From Nilaparvata lugens (Eukaryota; Arthropoda; Insecta; Hemiptera; Delphacidae), in NCBI RefSeq assembly GCF_014356525.2, contig NC_052505.1:15998635-16062634 (forward strand): 64,000 nucleotides of DNA. The letters run 5' to 3'. Of this stretch, positions 35,401-48,500 are shown piece after piece. Under the pieces are notes generated by a model that did not search any database, was not told where the DNA came from, and saw only the letters and a list, made by a program, of their open reading frames with translations. A program made the translations under genes and the position numbers. Numbering within the stretch: position 1 is the first letter of the stretch; every line of letters begins with the position of its first letter.

Positions 35401-37796
35401 TTACACAATAATTATTCATTATATTCTACATAATAAATTATACAGGTATTTATTTCCATACCAAGTAATATTTTCAATTTTTTACACAATATTTCATAGA
35501 TACACTATATTCTAAATAATTATACAGCTATTTTATTTTGTAGGCGCCGATGAAGTTGGGTTTTTCAACTCTGATCAACTCTCTAGTAATACTTCAACGT
35601 TGGCAAGACCTAGAGAAAGGTGAGTGAACTTATGAGAAAAAACGTTTTACCTCTTGATTCTCTTTCAATATAAATACTAGAAAAAAGTTCTTAATGAATT
35701 CTGTTTTCTTAAAATTTAAGTTTCACTCTGATACATCATGAATTAATTGATGAGAATAAATAAAAATATTTAATGTAATTTCTACTCGAGCCGGGGTACA
35801 ACTTTGATGCGGCGTTCTGATCCCACTCCGATCATATAGGAGGACAACTAAAATAATTAATATAAACAATATAAAAACATATGTACCGTACCCTTTTTAT
35901 ATGTTTTTATGTACTACGTGTATTGCATGTTTTTATATTGTTTTTATTAATTATTAATTTTTATAAAGTAGCCCATACAAATGAAGTAATTTTAGGAGGA
36001 CAACTGTTAGGCTAGGCACACACCAGTTAGTCAAGACAAGACAAGACACATTTAGTCACAATACTTCACATAGTTGCTTATGAAGACATGTCTAATTGCA
36101 ATGACTAATCGGTGTGTGTTGCTTCATAGGCAACTATGTGATGTATTGTGACTAATCGTGACTGGTCTTTTCTTGACTAACTAATGTGTGCCCACCCTTA
36201 GACAGCAAAACAGACAGCATAATTAAATGCGACACGCGACACATGACCAGCTCTACCACCACATCTCTATTCAACAGAAAAATCGGACATGGATGGGAGC
36301 ATGGCAAGTTTATTCCCAGCTTTGTTCTTGCTGCATAGCCGATTCTGTCAATTATTACTCCTTCTCATCACTTGACAGTTTTGAATGGATGAAGTTATAA
36401 ATGAAGGGCCCAGGGGAAAACGATCAAAGTCGCAAAATCTTTTTCGCCCCACTTGGATGTAATGAGCTGGTTTTCGTGCGTCATATGGAGGCCGAAAGTG
36501 ATTGTTTTCTGACCAGGCCAGTAAAATTTTTACGGCCCTAGGGCTGTAAAATAGCCTTGAAGTCAGCTGATTCTGATTTGATTTGAACGTGTTTACAATA
36601 TAGTTTATGGAACAGAATCAGTTTATGCTTCTAGAATTGAATAAAGTATTTTGCAATAAGATACTATTATTCTTATTTGAACAAATAAGATATTATAAAC
36701 TATTCAAATTCAATTTTCAGAGTATAATAGAATCTAACCTCAAACCTCATAGTACTACGTTTATCACGAAACCTGGTGGATAATTTTGGAACTACTTGGG
36801 CAATATCCATGGTGCTGAACGTTTTCACAAATAGTTTATGAAACGGAATCAGTTTATGCTTCTAGAATTGAATAAAGTATTCTGCAATAATATACTATTA
36901 TTTTATTTGGATGAATGAAATACAGATAAGATATATATTATAAACTATTCAAATTCGATTTTCAGAGTAGGATAGAACTTCTAACCTAAACTTCCGAAGT
37001 CGACAACAAGCATTGTTGACGTTGACATTCAACATGTCCAAATGTCAAGTGTGCTAAAACAGCTGATCAAAAAACGTTTCATTATTCGTGTTTATTATTC
37101 AATAATAATTAAAAAGTCTATAATAATATCATCTTATTGTCATTTAAAAGAATAAAAAAGTATAAACTCAACCTCTTACATAATTGAACATAATCTTTTA
37201 GGTTATTTAGACAAATCAGAAAAAAAAATAAAAATACTTGGACAATTTCCTGATATTCAGATTACCTCAGATTTGCTAGAGCTATGACCTTCCACTTTTG
37301 CTTTTGGAAGTGCTTAATAAACAATTATTCTCATATAGGTAGACTCTATATATTGTTTATTTTTCTGTGTGGCGAAAAATAGCGTTCGCACCACGGGCAA
37401 AAATGTTTTCCCGGCTCTCAATCTTTTCTAGTCCTCGGCCTACGGCCTCGGACTTGAAAACTGATTTCGAGCCGGAAAAGTCTCATTTTCGGCCCTAGGT
37501 GCGAAATATACTATTTTCTTCTTCCTTTTCTCCTCATTCTCCTTCTCTTTCTAAGCTGATAATATTGTTCGTTTTTCCTCTGTGCCCTTCAAATCGTGAA
37601 CTACAAATAATATTATAGATGTTATAAGTTGGTTTATTTTCAAACTACTGGTACACTGCATTGCATTGCATTAATTAATTTAGATACGTTATGATGAATA
37701 AAAACCTTTGCCAGGTTTTATCTTTACAGTTGTGTTATGTGTGATGTTATGGTGTTTTATCCTGATGAAAACCACAATAGAAGTAATGGCAACACT

Positions 37797-37848
<52 letters not shown>

Positions 37849-40800
37849 ACTGGGATGTATATTTTACCGTAATCAGGATTTATCTGTTGAAAAATCAATG
37901 ATCATTCTTGTATTTTACAGAATAATAAAATTGTGTCTGAATGACTTGGCTAAAGTCAACCACGACGTGATGAGGAGAAGGTCTAATCTGTACTTATGGA
38001 ATCTCATGACAATCGCTATATTCTACTCGCTACCTGTAGTGCAATTGGTTTTGACCTACCAAAAGGTATTTCATTATTAATTCAAATATGTATTCATGTT
38101 TATGATACGAATTCTAGTTTTCTTTTATTATTCAGTTTGTTAAATTATTCAAAACAAGACTATGCCTTATCAACGATTTTCAAAAGCAAAGCATTACTAC
38201 ATTTTGGTTAATAATTTTAATTTTAACGCCAAACAACACAAATTCACTTGAATTATAAAATGTCGATATCGAGACTAAAAGTTCAACATGCTACTGTCTC
38301 ATCTTATTATATTGCCTGATATATTCAGCATTTGCCTAGACATCTCATCTAAGCGGTTCAGATGGATTGTAGGACCTTAAGCTATAGGTCTACTCATCTC
38401 GTATCATCAATCAATGAACGTTATATAGTCAATATTACAGCTCTCCACATTCTATTATTTTTGATGAAGCATAACTGTAATGGAAGGTTACACTTCATTT
38501 AGTAGTTCGCACATAACGAACGGTACTCTATCGCACGAGTTATAAAATTGTAGGACTAAACCGACACAATTGCAATCTCAGAAACAACAAAGACATGGAC
38601 CTGCGTCAACACAGACTGGAGAAATTCAGCAGATCACGTATGTATGCTGAGTCCTATCTATACAACCTGCTGCCTGTTAGCATGAAATCGGTCACTAACC
38701 AGAGAAAGTTTAATAGTGCCTTGAAAGTCTACCTCACAGCTAGACCATACTATACCACAAACTACTGTAATTTATTGAGGAGCACACATATGTACATATG
38801 AGATAGGAGCTCACCGCGAACCCCCCATGGAGGCGAGGACCTAGAAGTAACAAGTAAGTAAGTAACTTATGGTTTCTCAAATGATTCAATTTTTAAAAAG
38901 GTCATTCATTTAATAACAATCTTAACTTGAAACAATCAGCATCCGTCTCATTACCCATGCACAAGCCTGTAGCTCATGTGGGCATCATCCTCAAAAATGG
39001 CATTTGTTTTTGTTAATTTGTTACTATGTTACCATTGACGGATAATGAACTCTACATTTTTTTATATTGTGTTACTTAATTTTACTACTATGTTTCATGA
39101 AATATCATAGTTCATAATTTTTATGACTTTGTACATGTAAAATCTACTGCTTAGTAAAACACTTATATTTCATCTTCAATGGTATATTTTGATTTTATCA
39201 GATAATATTGTAAATGTGTGTGTAATCTTCTCCCCAAAGATCATAATTTATTTCTTTAGCGTATGGCAAATACACAACAAATATATAGCTCATGAGTCTC
39301 AAATTCCTAGATATACACTGTATATTTCCAAATTCTTTGAGATGTGTAGTTTTCGGTCAGGAGAATATAAGTTTGTCTGACCGCCATTATTTTCTAGTCC
39401 ATTTAGCGTTACCCAATGTGCACCATGGAGGCGAACTAGCGTTACAAATATTTAAGTCCCAAAGATCAATAGAGTATATACTATTTTAAGGATCTTTATC
39501 AATTTTCATTGTATTTTTCCCCTGATTTTGAGTCCATCCATATTATTTGTTATTGAGAATATTATTGTACAGGTTCTGAATTCAACTGGGAACCAAGATC
39601 TCTGCTATTACAATTTTCTGTGCTCTCGGAAACTGGGTCAGTTCAGTGACTTCAACCACATTTACTCCAACATCGGTTACATTCTGCTTGGCATCCTGTT
39701 TCTTCTCATTGTTTATAGGAGACATGCGACTGAGAAAAAGAAAGTGAGTAATGATCTCAACTTTACTATAACGTGCTCTAACTGATGAATTAATTCTGGA
39801 AATAACAGTAGAGCATCATTTAGCCTAATGGTTCCAGGGAATCTCATTAATGCTGATATCATTGACAATTGAAATTGGAAGCAGCTCTATCTAACTCGTA
39901 TTTCAACTATAACACTACAACTTTGGTAATAATGGAATCCGAAACTCATCTCAAAACGGGCTAAGTGATAATCAAATCAAATCATTTATTTGCCATACAA
40001 TAAATACATATTCAAAACATAATAAAAGAAAATACTTAATTTTATAATCAAAAGTATAAAATAATTAAAATAAAAATTAAGCATAAATAATACCAAAGTC
40101 ATAATTAGATACTTCTCAATGGTAATCCGGCATCAAGTAGTTTTAAAAAATAGTTTTATAGGTTTGAATACGGGGTTACTTTACATTGATTCTTCATTAT
40201 AATGGTATTCATAACTATGATAACTGTAAATATTATCACTTATCGCTACAATAGTGTAGCAATGAAGGTAGAGGGCATCAGCTGAGAGTGTTTAAATAAT
40301 GTTTCTACTTCCTTCTACCTCCTACCTTACCTAGTTTCGAGCTACCTTCACACTCTCAGCTACCTTCTCTGCTACCCTCTACCTTCGCCGCTTCACTACG
40401 TTTCGATCCCCAATGTACTAGTAGTTCTGTGAACAGTAGACCTCACGCAGTATTCTCATCCACAAGTAGCTGATTGAAACTATAGACCTTATATGGAAAT
40501 ACAGCAATAGACTGGCTTCTCCACACATCTTCTTAATCACTTGTCAGCTGATTTATGATGAATAATTCTATAGTCTGATTTTTACTTCAATATTGGTGTA
40601 TGAAGGAGGCTCCTTTTTCCTTTTATATTATCTTTGAAATTCAAAATTTCCAAAAACCTTGTATATACGTCGACGCGCAATTAAAAAAGGAACATGCCTG
40701 TCAAATTTCATGAAAATCTATTACCGCGTTTCGCCGTAAATGCGCAACATATAAACATTCAAACATTTAAACATTAAGAGAAATGCCAAACCTTCGACTT

Positions 40801-42519
40801 GAATCTTAGACCTTACTTCGCTCGTTCAATGAGCACGCTAAGGATTTTTAAGATAAATACATCGAGAGACTAGTTTTATTGAGATTACGTTCATTTGGAA
40901 AACTGTCCCACCATGAATCTCATGATTTGGCTCTTCCGGTGGGATGGAAACTACTCTTTAGGATTTACTGCTAAACGTGGATGTATATTCAAAATGAGTG
41001 AACTTGAAGAGTGAGAACATATTAGTTTACAATATTCATTATATATTGGTGAATATCAATATATTTTCTTGGGTAATTCAATTGTCTATTTTGTATGTAC
41101 GTGGACATGTTGTGTTAGATTTTTCAATTCATTGTTTCACAATTTTTATTATAATGGTAAATTTAAGTTATTTTATTTGGTAATAATTCTATTAAAATGA
41201 TTAATTCATTGTAATGAGAATAAAGAAAACAACTCACAAAACGTTTTCTGTATCAATTTATAAATAAATAAATGTATAAATGTTATTTCTCAGGCAACGG
41301 GAATACCACAACATTATGGTCTGTATTATACCCTGGGAGCCGCATTATTCATGGAAGGCATTCTGAGTGGGTGCTATCACTTCTGTCCAAATCATTCAAA
41401 TTTCCAATTTGGTGAGTTACTGAACATTTTGAAAATTAATAAATATTTTTCAATAAAAAAATGACCATGAGTTGCTCGAGATAGCTTGACGAATTACAGA
41501 CTCTTGTAGACTCTTTTACAGACTCTACAGACTCTTTTACAGACTCTACAGACTCTTTTACAGACTCTACAGACTCTTATAGCTTCATAGAGTTTACATT
41601 CTTGAGAAAGATCTGTTACTATTCAGCTCTGTATTCACAGAGTTAACTCTGTGTATCAGATACAAATTGTTTATAATATTACATTTACTAGACGTAATCA
41701 ATCATCGTGTTGGAAATTACATTAATAGCTTTACAATATCCTTAAAAAAAACTCCTATATTAAGTCTTTGCAAATTGTGGATTGCAGCATTGCGCTTAAG
41801 GAATACAGTGCTGCCAGATTTCATAGAAGCCAGAAAGCCTGTGAACTAATTGTGAAAAAGAAAGAGTGAAGAAGAGAGCGTAGGTTATTCTGGTGTAAAG
41901 TTCCGTCACATCAATTTGTGGAGGTCTGATAATTTTTTGGGTGCTTTAAAATACCAAAAACTGAGAAAAATTATAGGGATAAGAAAAAAATCACTACACT
42001 TCATAATGTACAAGTTTTATAAGTTAATGTTTTTTGTTCTAAAATAGCTTGAATAAATATTTTATAAAGTGATTATAATAAATTATAGAACTGTAGCATG
42101 TAGTAGGTAATATGTAAAAACAACTGATTTCAATTCTTAAAATTCTCTTGATACATTTTATTGTATTTTTCAGATACTAGTTTCATGTATATTTTGGCAA
42201 TAATCTCCATTCTAAAAATCTACCATTCTCGTCACCCAGATATAAATGCAAGTGCCTACACTGCATTCGGATTATTGGCTGTAGTAATCACTCTGGGGAT
42301 GTGCGGCGTACTATACATCTCGACCGAATTCTATGTCGCGTTTTGTATTTTCCATGTTTGTATTTGCCTTTTCTTATCGGCTCAAATATACTACATGGGT
42401 CAGTGGAAATTAGGTAAGTTCTTTCACTTATTATTTGATCACAGTATATAGCTCATAATTACCTATTTCTTTCTTTCAATTGGTAGAAATCACATTTTCG
42501 CAGTAGATTGCTTTGAATA

Positions 42520-42554
<35 letters not shown>

Positions 42555-45500
42555 TATTATTATTAATATTCCTATCTTTTGTTCAATTGATAGAATGGAC
42601 ATTTGTCCGAACACATTGCCACATCATCGAATAAAAAAGTACTGTTCTATTTATATACTAGCCGTCAGGCTCGCTTCGCTCGCCATATCCGTCTAGCCAG
42701 GGGGCTCCGCCCCCTGGACCCCCAACTGGATCGTCCAAAAGTGAGATCAGCGGGCTCGCTTTGCTCGCCTGCATTTTTCATTCGACTATGCTTCATTCCA
42801 TCAGAAAGTCAAAATACTGAGAAAACGCAGAAAAGCTGAGAAAAACGCTGATTTTGGGAGTATGATGAAATATTAAATTCACCTCATTACAAAATGTTTG
42901 GACCCTAGCTAAACCTCTGTACATTTGAAAATTTTCTGTCTATTACTTGATGAAATAACTGAAAAAACGCAAAAAACGCTAATTTTGGGTGTTTCTTTGG
43001 CGTTATTTCAAATTCCTTCTGACACAACTTTATTACACCCTAGCTTAGCTCCTGTACTAAATTTGAACATTTTCTGGTCATTTGTTCTCGATACAGCTGA
43101 GAAAACGCAGGAAAACGCAGATTTTGGGCGTATCTTTGGCGTTATTTCAAATTCCTCCTAACACAACACTATTACACCCCAGCTTAGCTTCTGTACTAAA
43201 TTTGAACAATTGTTTACTTGTTCTCCATAAATCTGAGAAAAAGCAAAAAACGCTGGTAAACGCTAATTTTGGGCTTATCTTTGACGTTATTGCAAATTCC
43301 TTCTAACACAACATTATCACACCCTAGCTGAGCTTCTGTACTAAATTTGAACATTTTCTGTTCATTTGTTCTCGATAAAGCTGAGAAAACGCTAAGAACG
43401 CAGATTTTGGGCGTACCTTTGGAAATTTTTTCAAATCCGTCCTTAGTGCGCCTCTAAAGAGCCAACTGGCAAATTTGAACATGTTTGGTCCGGTAGATTT
43501 TTAGTTCTGCGAGAGAGTGAGTCAGTGAGTCAGTCAGTGAGTGAGTGCCATTTCGCTTTTATATTCATAGATAAGCATTTTGTCAAACTGAATAAAATCA
43601 ATTGCTTGGTACTGATCATTAATATGATCAAATATATGATAATATTAATATGAATCTAAATAATCCTTGATAAAAAGGAAATTGGTTTTGGATACGTTTA
43701 TTGATGACTTCGCATGATTCGGAACTCATTGAAAAAAGCATAGGTTGAATACATTAGCAATAATTTTCCAATACTTTTTAGAATAATGAGCGAATAAAAA
43801 ATTGAGTTGAAATTTCTAGAATTTTCTATTTTATAGATACGATACATTACTAGTAATACCGAGCAACGCTTTCTTAGTTAAAATTTGACGCCGTTTTATA
43901 CAGAGCTGTATGTGGCGATTTAGTTCAAGATTTAAGTAGGTATGTAAATGGCTCCAGTTTTTTTTTTAAGTTTATCCTTCATTTTTGACTCAAAGTATTT
44001 TTTTGAAAATACAAATGAATCCTGCACATATAAGACTACTAACCGTTGTTTTATTGTGAACCACTTGTAAATTGATCGAATATAACGGTTACAGTGGCTG
44101 TCATTGCTTTTGTAAAAGTCTATTAATAAGGATTAGTGTATGGGGAAACATGTGTACTGTATCCTTACATCACTTACACTTCATCTTGGCGTTTCAGATT
44201 CCAGCCATTCTCAAAACATCAAGAAGATAATAATTTCGAAAATTCGAAGTGGCAGAGAGAATTATTGCCGCCCGAAATATCCCAGCCGAATGGCTCTCTT
44301 AGTATTAGGTAAGTTTTGTACTACTTGAAGATGAATCCAACTTTTTAAATTAGATTTTTACGTGTAGCAATTTGGAATTGTTTTCATTTGATATTGATGG
44401 AAAAATGGAACAAATTTTTCTTCGTTAAACTAACATTTACTCATGTGCTATTACTATTCAATATGGCAAAAAAAGGAAGCAATCAGTTTTTGTTTATTGA
44501 ATATATTTCTATTAATATTGGCTAAGAATTTGAGATTATATACCTTTCAATTGTATTATGTGTTAGTATTGTTGTATGTAAATATGTTTGAATAGCGTAT
44601 GCTTGTAAACTACAGCAGTAGAAAGTCTACTTTTTCTTTCTTGTATTGTGTCTATTGTTTTATTGACTCCTCCTCTAAACACGGACTTGTTCCATATTAG
44701 AGGGAGTAATTTTCTGGAAATATATTGTAAAATGTAAAAATGTAATTGTAATAATTTCTATTCACCGATCTAATTGAATACCACATTGTACAGCAAACCA
44801 TGGAATGAATTCTAGATAAATGCAATTACTTAATGTTGAAGTTCTACCAATTCCTCTTCATCAACAATGTCGGCTGAAAAGTTGTATATTGCCCTTGTGA
44901 ATGTAATCTATATCTGAAGGTTTGGATTTAGATATGTTGAAAATTGATAGATATTTCGATACATTGATTAAGTGTCAGAATATTTAACAATTCAATGAAT
45001 TGTTTGAGTCTACATTAATTGATCCAATTTCGCTTTCTTTGCAGGAAACGTATGTAATTGGGCATTGATAGCCTCAGGTCTATTCTTCCATATGGGAGAC
45101 TTTGCAACCTATCTCCTCGCAATATTATTGTGCAATTTGTTGATCTACTTCTCATTCTACATTATCATGAAGGTAAGACTTATTCATAAATAATGTATTT
45201 TTCTCCCAGATATACTTCATTCCTAGCCTTAACTGTTCAGTTAGTCTTTTCCTTAAAATCAACCTACAATCTTTTTGATTAGTTGCTGAAAATAATAATA
45301 CGGTGCTCATTCCTCACACCCAGACTTGTTGTCTTTGTGGGGAATATTCACTATTTATATAATGTTTCTGCTGCTGTATTATTTTTTTTGTGAATAAATA
45401 TCATTTGAATTTGAGTTCTTGCAAGGTCAACTATATTAATTTTATAGACATAATCTGGTTGCATTGTTTTCAAATTGAATTCAAGTATTGAATAAAGTTT

Positions 45501-48500
45501 AAACCTGATAAGATGACACTAAAGGGTTTAAACATATTTGTGTTTTCTACAAATAAAATTTGTGATAGTTAACTACATATGTCTTTGTGTTTCATCGGTT
45601 GTTATTGTAGCATTCCTTTCAGTGATGAATTCAAAAATAGTCAAAAGCAATCAATGAGAAACGTTTATCATAGTATTGAAGAGCGTAAATTGTATTTTGA
45701 AAAGTGGAAGTGACATAACCAACATTTTGATTTGGACAGTTCAGTATAAATTGGAAATGGGACAGTTTTGGGCATGAGCCTGTTGTGCCTTTCCTCATGT
45801 TAAGTATTTGTATACAATGTGATAAATAAATGAGACTCATTTTTGTATTCAAAAAGAGTTCACTTAAGATGCTTTCAGCTTGTAGCAGTTCCTGAAACAC
45901 ACTCTTCTAGATAATGACCTAACTACAAGTATAGAAAAGTAAAGTCTATTATATATGACATGTCATATTATGTAATTGAAATATCCTCTTTGCTACAAGC
46001 ATAAAAGCTTATTAATAGACGTTCTCAACCAAATTTGTTCGCTAAGTTCTTGATTAATTATTGGTAAATCTTATACAATATTCATTACTTTTTATTAGAT
46101 TTGAATGAATGCCAATTTATATTATAGTGAAATAAACAAACACATAGATATTGTTTAATTCTACCGTTTTACTTGGTACAGGACCATGGTCAGTTTGAAA
46201 ATGTGACCGTGTGGTCACGAAACCATGGTCCTGTACCAAATAAAACTATAGACAACATATGTGTGTTTTTATTTCATTATGGAACAGTTCTACAACATTG
46301 ACAGTGAATCAGTCAATTTTTTATATTATTGTTATTGATTGAAATTGATGAAGTTCAAACTTTTGTTTCAGTAACTCTACTTTCTAGTTTCATTCTTAAA
46401 GTCGTAAATATTATTATTTTCAGCTCATCCTTGGAGAGAAAATATTGTTCCAACCTCTGATCTACACGGTTCTGGCTCTGATTTCGTGGGCAGCTGCTGG
46501 ATATTTTTTCTACCATAAAACAATATCTTGGAAGGTTGGTGCAATTTTTACTACAGGAATTTTGAACTTGTCTGCTAAAATTAAACCCTGTCAATGAAAT
46601 ATCGAACTTACGTTCTAGTAAACTTCTTAAATATTAGGCTGGAAACTAACGGTAGGACATGCATGTTTATCATGCACACACACGTGTTCAAAACATACGT
46701 TTTGTCATCAACGAGAGACTTCTAACATAAATTTTACAAATTACTTATAGTTCTCTGAACAGTAGACCCCGCTCAGTTAAAAACCACAGCCTCCTCTAAT
46801 ACTGTCCATCAGAGTGAATAATTATGTCCTGTCCTGACGTGTCGGCGAGATATCGGTGTGTAAACAACTAATGGCTAATTGGGTTGTTGTATCGACAATA
46901 ATTTGTTGTAAATAACTATGCTACTATCATCAAAAGCTTACCGAGTTGAAAGCAGAGAAAATTCGGAAGAAAATAATATTCTACTTAGAGTTATCAATTG
47001 CATGCCTCATTGCTAGCAATAATAATAATAATGATGATAATGATAATAATAATAATAATATTGCTTGCAATTAATAGTCCACACGACAGCTGATTTTTTA
47101 CCAAGTTACATTGAGATATCAATTGCATGCGTCATTGCATGCAATTAATAATCCACTCGACAGCTGATTTATTATGAATAATTATATAGTCTGATTTTTA
47201 CGGTAATATTAGCGTTCGAAGGAGACTCCTTTTCCTTTTTTATTATCCTTAAAATACAAAATTTCTAAAAACCTTACATATATGTCGATGCGAAATTAAG
47301 AAAGGAACATACTTGTCAAATTCCATGAAAATCTATTGCTGCGTTTCGCCGTAAATTCGGAATATATATATATATATATATATTCGGTTTATTATGAAAA
47401 CATAATAATGTTTATGTTATACACTATATATATATATATATAATATTTATATATAAATAAAAACATATAAACATAAAGAGAAATGCAAAACCGTCGACTT
47501 GAATCTTATACCTCACTTCGCTCCGTCAAGAATGATATAAACATGATTCAACCTCAAATAGAGAAGAAAAAATAAACAACAAAAACTCGGAGATATGAAA
47601 ACCTAACCTCAAAAACTTTTGCTCGAAGCCTTTAGCTGTGATGACGCAAAAATGAATGTGTACCATTCATGTTTATTATGCATGTCCTACCGTTAGTGGC
47701 CAACCTAAGGCGGAACTGATAAGCTACGGTACCTGATCACAGACGTTTTAAGGTAGGCCCACACAAATCGTCATCGGACGGACGGCACGCATCAGACGGA
47801 TCGGACGATTAAATTTGATGCATTATTTTCAATTGGAGTGTGCCTACCTTTAGGAACACTATAGTGAGATACATGTTATAAATTCAGTGGGAAAGATAGG
47901 ACTACAGAGTTTCCGTATCTCTGTTACTCACGCTTCTGATATTAGATAGCTGTGATTCAAGTCTCCCAGGTTATCCAGGGGAATCCGGAGTTGAGAATCA
48001 ATCATGTTTTATTTATCTAAAATTATTAATAATAATTGTTGAATCTTTTTCAACTCTATCTCAAATGAATTTTATTCGTCAAGTAAATTATATTTTCACG
48101 TATGAATTACACCCTTTTATGCTTGTTTCAGCTGACTCCGGCTCAGTCGAGAACCTTCAATCGACCTTGTGTTTTGTTCGACTTCTACGACAACCATGAT
48201 ATCTGGCACTTTCTTTCAGCTGTCAGCATGTTCTTCTCATTTATGGTAATAATTCACCTTCTACTCTTTCTTACAGCATTATTTAACTCTTTCTAGTTAG
48301 CATTGATGTTCTAAATATGTGAGGTTTTTTACTTTCCTTGCCCTATTACCATAGGTAAGGAAAGTATTGCTTTCCGAAAAAATTAAGGTACCCCAATTTC
48401 TAAATTTCTATACGTTTCAAGGTCCCCTGAGTCCAAAAAAGTGGTTCTTGGGTATTGGTCTGTATGTGTGTGTGTATGTGTGTGTGTGTGTGTGTGTGTG

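Noticed and set aside
42603..43306. Three plus-strand ORFs with similar proteins
   Set aside because: They mirror the 140-bp tandem units of a noncoding dispersed element.
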